28,500 nucleotides of DNA from the IMG/VR virus record IMGVR_UViG_3300037070_001829, positions 1 through 28,500 of that record, one strand, 5' to 3'. The first letter of the stretch is position 1; the number at the start of each line of letters is the position of its first letter. Position numbers and translations under genes: made by a program. The notes below the pieces were generated by a model. The model was not told the origin of the DNA. It made no database searches and saw nothing but the letters and a program-made list of their open reading frames with translations. Positions 26,623 through 28,500 of this stretch are shown here, piece after piece. Source of the stretch: a virus.

Positions 26623-28500
26623 CAGATGTCCTCCTGCCGCATTTGATTAAGGCGCGCACCCATCACGTCCTCGGGCTTGTAGGCGTTCTGGTCTGGGTTC
26701 GGACCACTCGCTGGCGGCTTCTCGATCTGGTCTTGAGCCGGACGGGTTCCCGGCGGCGGCACGCCCGGCGGCGGCACGATGATCGACATCTTCTGCGGGT
26801 TCTCGTTCGGAGCAGGCGGCGGCACCTTGGTCGCCGGTTTCAGCGCATTGGGCTGCGTGGCCTTCTGCTGCTGCTGCTTCTTCAGCCGCTGATCCTCGCG
26901 CAGCGTATCGCGCCACTGATTGATCAGGTTCTGCTGGGTGGAAAGGTCAGCAACGTTTCCCCTTTTGGCTATCACGTCGGCATCCAGCTTGGCCTGCGCC
27001 GCGTCGATGTCGCCCTCGACAATGTCGCGGCGCGTCTTGCTGCCGGTATCGAAATAGCGCGAGAACGGCAGCCGGTCGCGTACCGCTGCGGCGGTGTCAT
27101 CGCGCGCACGCCGGATGATGTCGTCAGCCTTGTTGAACATGGCTGCCCGGTTGTCGAGTAGCGGCTTGTTGGCCGGGTCGTTGGTGAAGTCGTCATATTC
27201 GCGCAGCGCCAGTTCCATGCGCTTGCGGGCGTCCTCGCCCTCCAGCCCCGCCACGCCGGGAGTGAGCACGCCATGAATGTGATCGCGCGCGGAAACGACC
27301 GGCGGCTTCAGGCCCTGCCGCCAAGCGTCGGCGTTGCGCCGTGCCAGTTCGCCCGCCTTGGTGCCGTCGATGCTGCGGTTACGGATGGCCGCCTGCAAGG
27401 TCGCGTTGAATTCGGCGGGCGGCTGCGCGCGGACATCGTTCTCCAGTTGGATCATCGCCCCCGGATCGTCGCGGGTCGGCGGCTTGTCGCGCAGGGTATA
27501 GGCGGTGTGCAGTTGGTGATCGGACAGGAACTGCTTGCGCTCGTCAATCATCTGCTGCGTCACCTCCTTGCCGCTGAAGGCGGCGTCGGTGAGTTCCTTC
27601 ATCTTCTCGACCCCGAGGCGGGCGATGCGCTTGTTGTTGGCCTCGATGGTCTTGGTCATCAGGAGCGCGGCTTCTTGGTAGTTTTTTGTGCGCTGCAAGA
27701 ATGCTGGGTCCTGCGGGTCCACGAATTGCGGGTTCAGCTTTTCCAGATCGCGCTGCATCTGCTCCGGGGTCGTGTCCGGCCCCCATTGCGTGCTGCCGTG
27801 GTACGACAGGTTCGCCTCGCGCTCCGCCAAAATCCGGGTGCCGTCATGCGGCCCGAACACCATCATCACCGCCTGCGGGGTCCAGCGTCCGTTGACGCCT
27901 TCCTGCCCGTGCGCCTTGGCTGCCATTTCTTCCTGCTTGAAGTCGTCCTCGGCGGCCTTGCGCACCTGCGTCCTAAGCCGCTCGCGTTCGGCCTGCACCG
28001 AGCGCATGCGCGCGTCCCAATGTTCTTCGCTCTGCCGCATTTCCTTCGGGGTCTGCCCGAGCAAGGGCGCTGCGCTGGTGCCGCCCAGCCCCTCGGCCCC
28101 CGCCACCTGCACCGGCTTGGCCTTTTCGCCCGAGGCGATTGACCGGGCCTCGCTCTCGTGCAGCCTCTGCGCGTACTCGTCCGCCGCCGATGAACTGTCG
28201 AACACCCCGAGGTGCTTGCCGCTGGTGCGGAACTGGTCGAGCGCGGCCTGATCGGACAGGATGCCGCTGCCGTCGTGCGCTACGGTCGGAATGAGCACGT
28301 TCTTGCCGTCCTCCAGACTGAAGGAAGCCGAGCGCACCGTGCTGACCGTGCCGTCCGCGTTCCTGACGCGCGGCTGCTTGGAAACGTCGATGTTGCCGGG
28401 TTCGACCTGACCGCGCTGCACGCGCACCACCGACATGGGCGACGGCTCGCCGCCCTTGCCCCCGGTGACCTTCTGGTCCCACATGGCGATGAAGTCGCGC
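26622..28500 (-). CDS. Internal-virion-type protein, partial (N-terminus outside window)
   Basis: At least 625 aa, open through the right edge (the edge codons read RDFIAMWDQKVTGGKGG), so the start is probably outside; an in-window start at 28484 or 28436 lacks a ribosome site. From MSVVRVQRGQVEPGNIDVSK through NADGTVSTVRSASFSLEDGK, LIPTVAHDGSGILSDQAAL, TSGKHLGVFDSSSAADEYAQ and RLHESEA is a module I recall from large podophage virion proteins. Then come long charged helices (MRSVQAERERLRTQVRKAAE) and a Pro-rich end (VPPPAPNENP, then IIVPPPGVPPPG). Probably an ejection or inner-core protein acting with the 1517-aa protein, whose ATG overlaps its stop. The cut N-terminal part might hold an enzymatic domain. 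Confidence 0.75.
   Translation of the reverse strand, partial: RDFIAMWDQKVTGGKGGEPSPMSVVRVQRGQVEPGNIDVSKQPRVRNADGTVSTVRSASFSLEDGKNVLIPTVAHDGSGILSDQAALDQFRTSGKHLGVFDSSSAADEYAQRLHESEARSIASGEKAKPVQVAGAEGLGGTSAAPLLGQTPKEMRQSEEHWDARMRSVQAERERLRTQVRKAAEDDFKQEEMAAKAHGQEGVNGRWTPQAVMMVFGPHDGTRILAEREANLSYHGSTQWGPDTTPEQMQRDLEKLNPQFVDPQDPAFLQRTKNYQEAALLMTKTIEANNKRIARLGVEKMKELTDAAFSGKEVTQQMIDERKQFLSDHQLHTAYTLRDKPPTRDDPGAMIQLENDVRAQPPAEFNATLQAAIRNRSIDGTKAGELARRNADAWRQGLKPPVVSARDHIHGVLTPGVAGLEGEDARKRMELALREYDDFTNDPANKPLLDNRAAMFNKADDIIRRARDDTAAAVRDRLPFSRYFDTGSKTRRDIVEGDIDAAQAKLDADVIAKRGNVADLSTQQNLINQWRDTLREDQRLKKQQQQKATQPNALKPATKVPPPAPNENPQKMSIIVPPPGVPPPGTRPAQDQIEKPPASGPNPDQNAYKPEDVMGARLNQMRQEDI

Noticed and set aside
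1-28500. tRNA genes, integrase, attachment sites, IS elements
   Set aside because: None could be supported. No tRNA-like cloverleaf, recombinase motif or transposase was noticed in either strand.

Overview
The window is part of a GC-rich, double-stranded DNA phage or prophage with a T7-like (podovirus) virion and most likely an alphaproteobacterial host. The virion type follows from a head-tail connector (portal) of the T7 kind, a T7 gp13-like internal protein, a tail fibre with a T7-type N-terminus, two very large internal-virion-type proteins and a Bbp19-like protein. The host assignment rests on a GcrA-family regulator, a family essentially confined to Alphaproteobacteria. No integrase, tRNA, IS element or CRISPR array was seen.

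Layout. (1) 1-8618, leftward: a packaging and head operon read from right to left. It holds a nuclease-fold-like protein, several tiny proteins, a DUF5681 putative small terminase, terL, an IPT/TIG protein, membrane and small proteins, a gp13-like protein, five tandem tiny proteins sharing MC...LLG ends, a HExxH protein, the portal and a Bbp19-like protein cut by the left edge. (2) 8619-8974: intergenic control region with a DnaA box, a 22-nt palindrome and a two-way terminator. (3) 8975-11537, leftward: regulatory and early genes (GcrA-like, XRE repressor, RelA/SpoT-type HD hydrolase, five small proteins). (4) 11696-12430, rightward: a secreted THxN/PEP-CTERM-type protein, an odd cargo for a phage. 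(5) 12524-13624, leftward: a DUF932-like protein. (6) 13819-18070, rightward: a recombination operon (ERF annealing protein, YqaJ/lambda-type exonuclease, DUF1367-like and degenerate HNH proteins, small proteins) ending in a strong terminator. (7) 18109-28500, leftward: internal virion proteins, tail fibre, tail accessory proteins, holin candidate and endolysin.

Both edges fall inside one virion gene programme: portal and Bbp19 leave at the left, and an internal virion protein enters at the right. Capsid and tail-tube genes probably lie outside the window, joining the two ends of a circular or permuted map.

Five observations stand out. A by-eye scan of all 28.5 kb found no GANTC site (the CcrM methylation motif), although the phage carries a GcrA homologue, the host protein that reads that methylation. 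The 1517-aa virion protein contains a RelA/SpoT-type synthetase domain with its catalytic residues, while an early gene encodes a stand-alone SpoT-type hydrolase with its catalytic residues, suggesting an alarmone (or toxSAS-like) make-and-remove pair. Four promoters share a TWAGCCYY box abutting the -35. One of these lies antisense inside the 1517-aa gene, just upstream of a 94-codon overprinted ORF. Five tandem tiny proteins share a Met-Cys start and a K-T-L-L-G-like end. Three small proteins share a DVGPxGxR motif.
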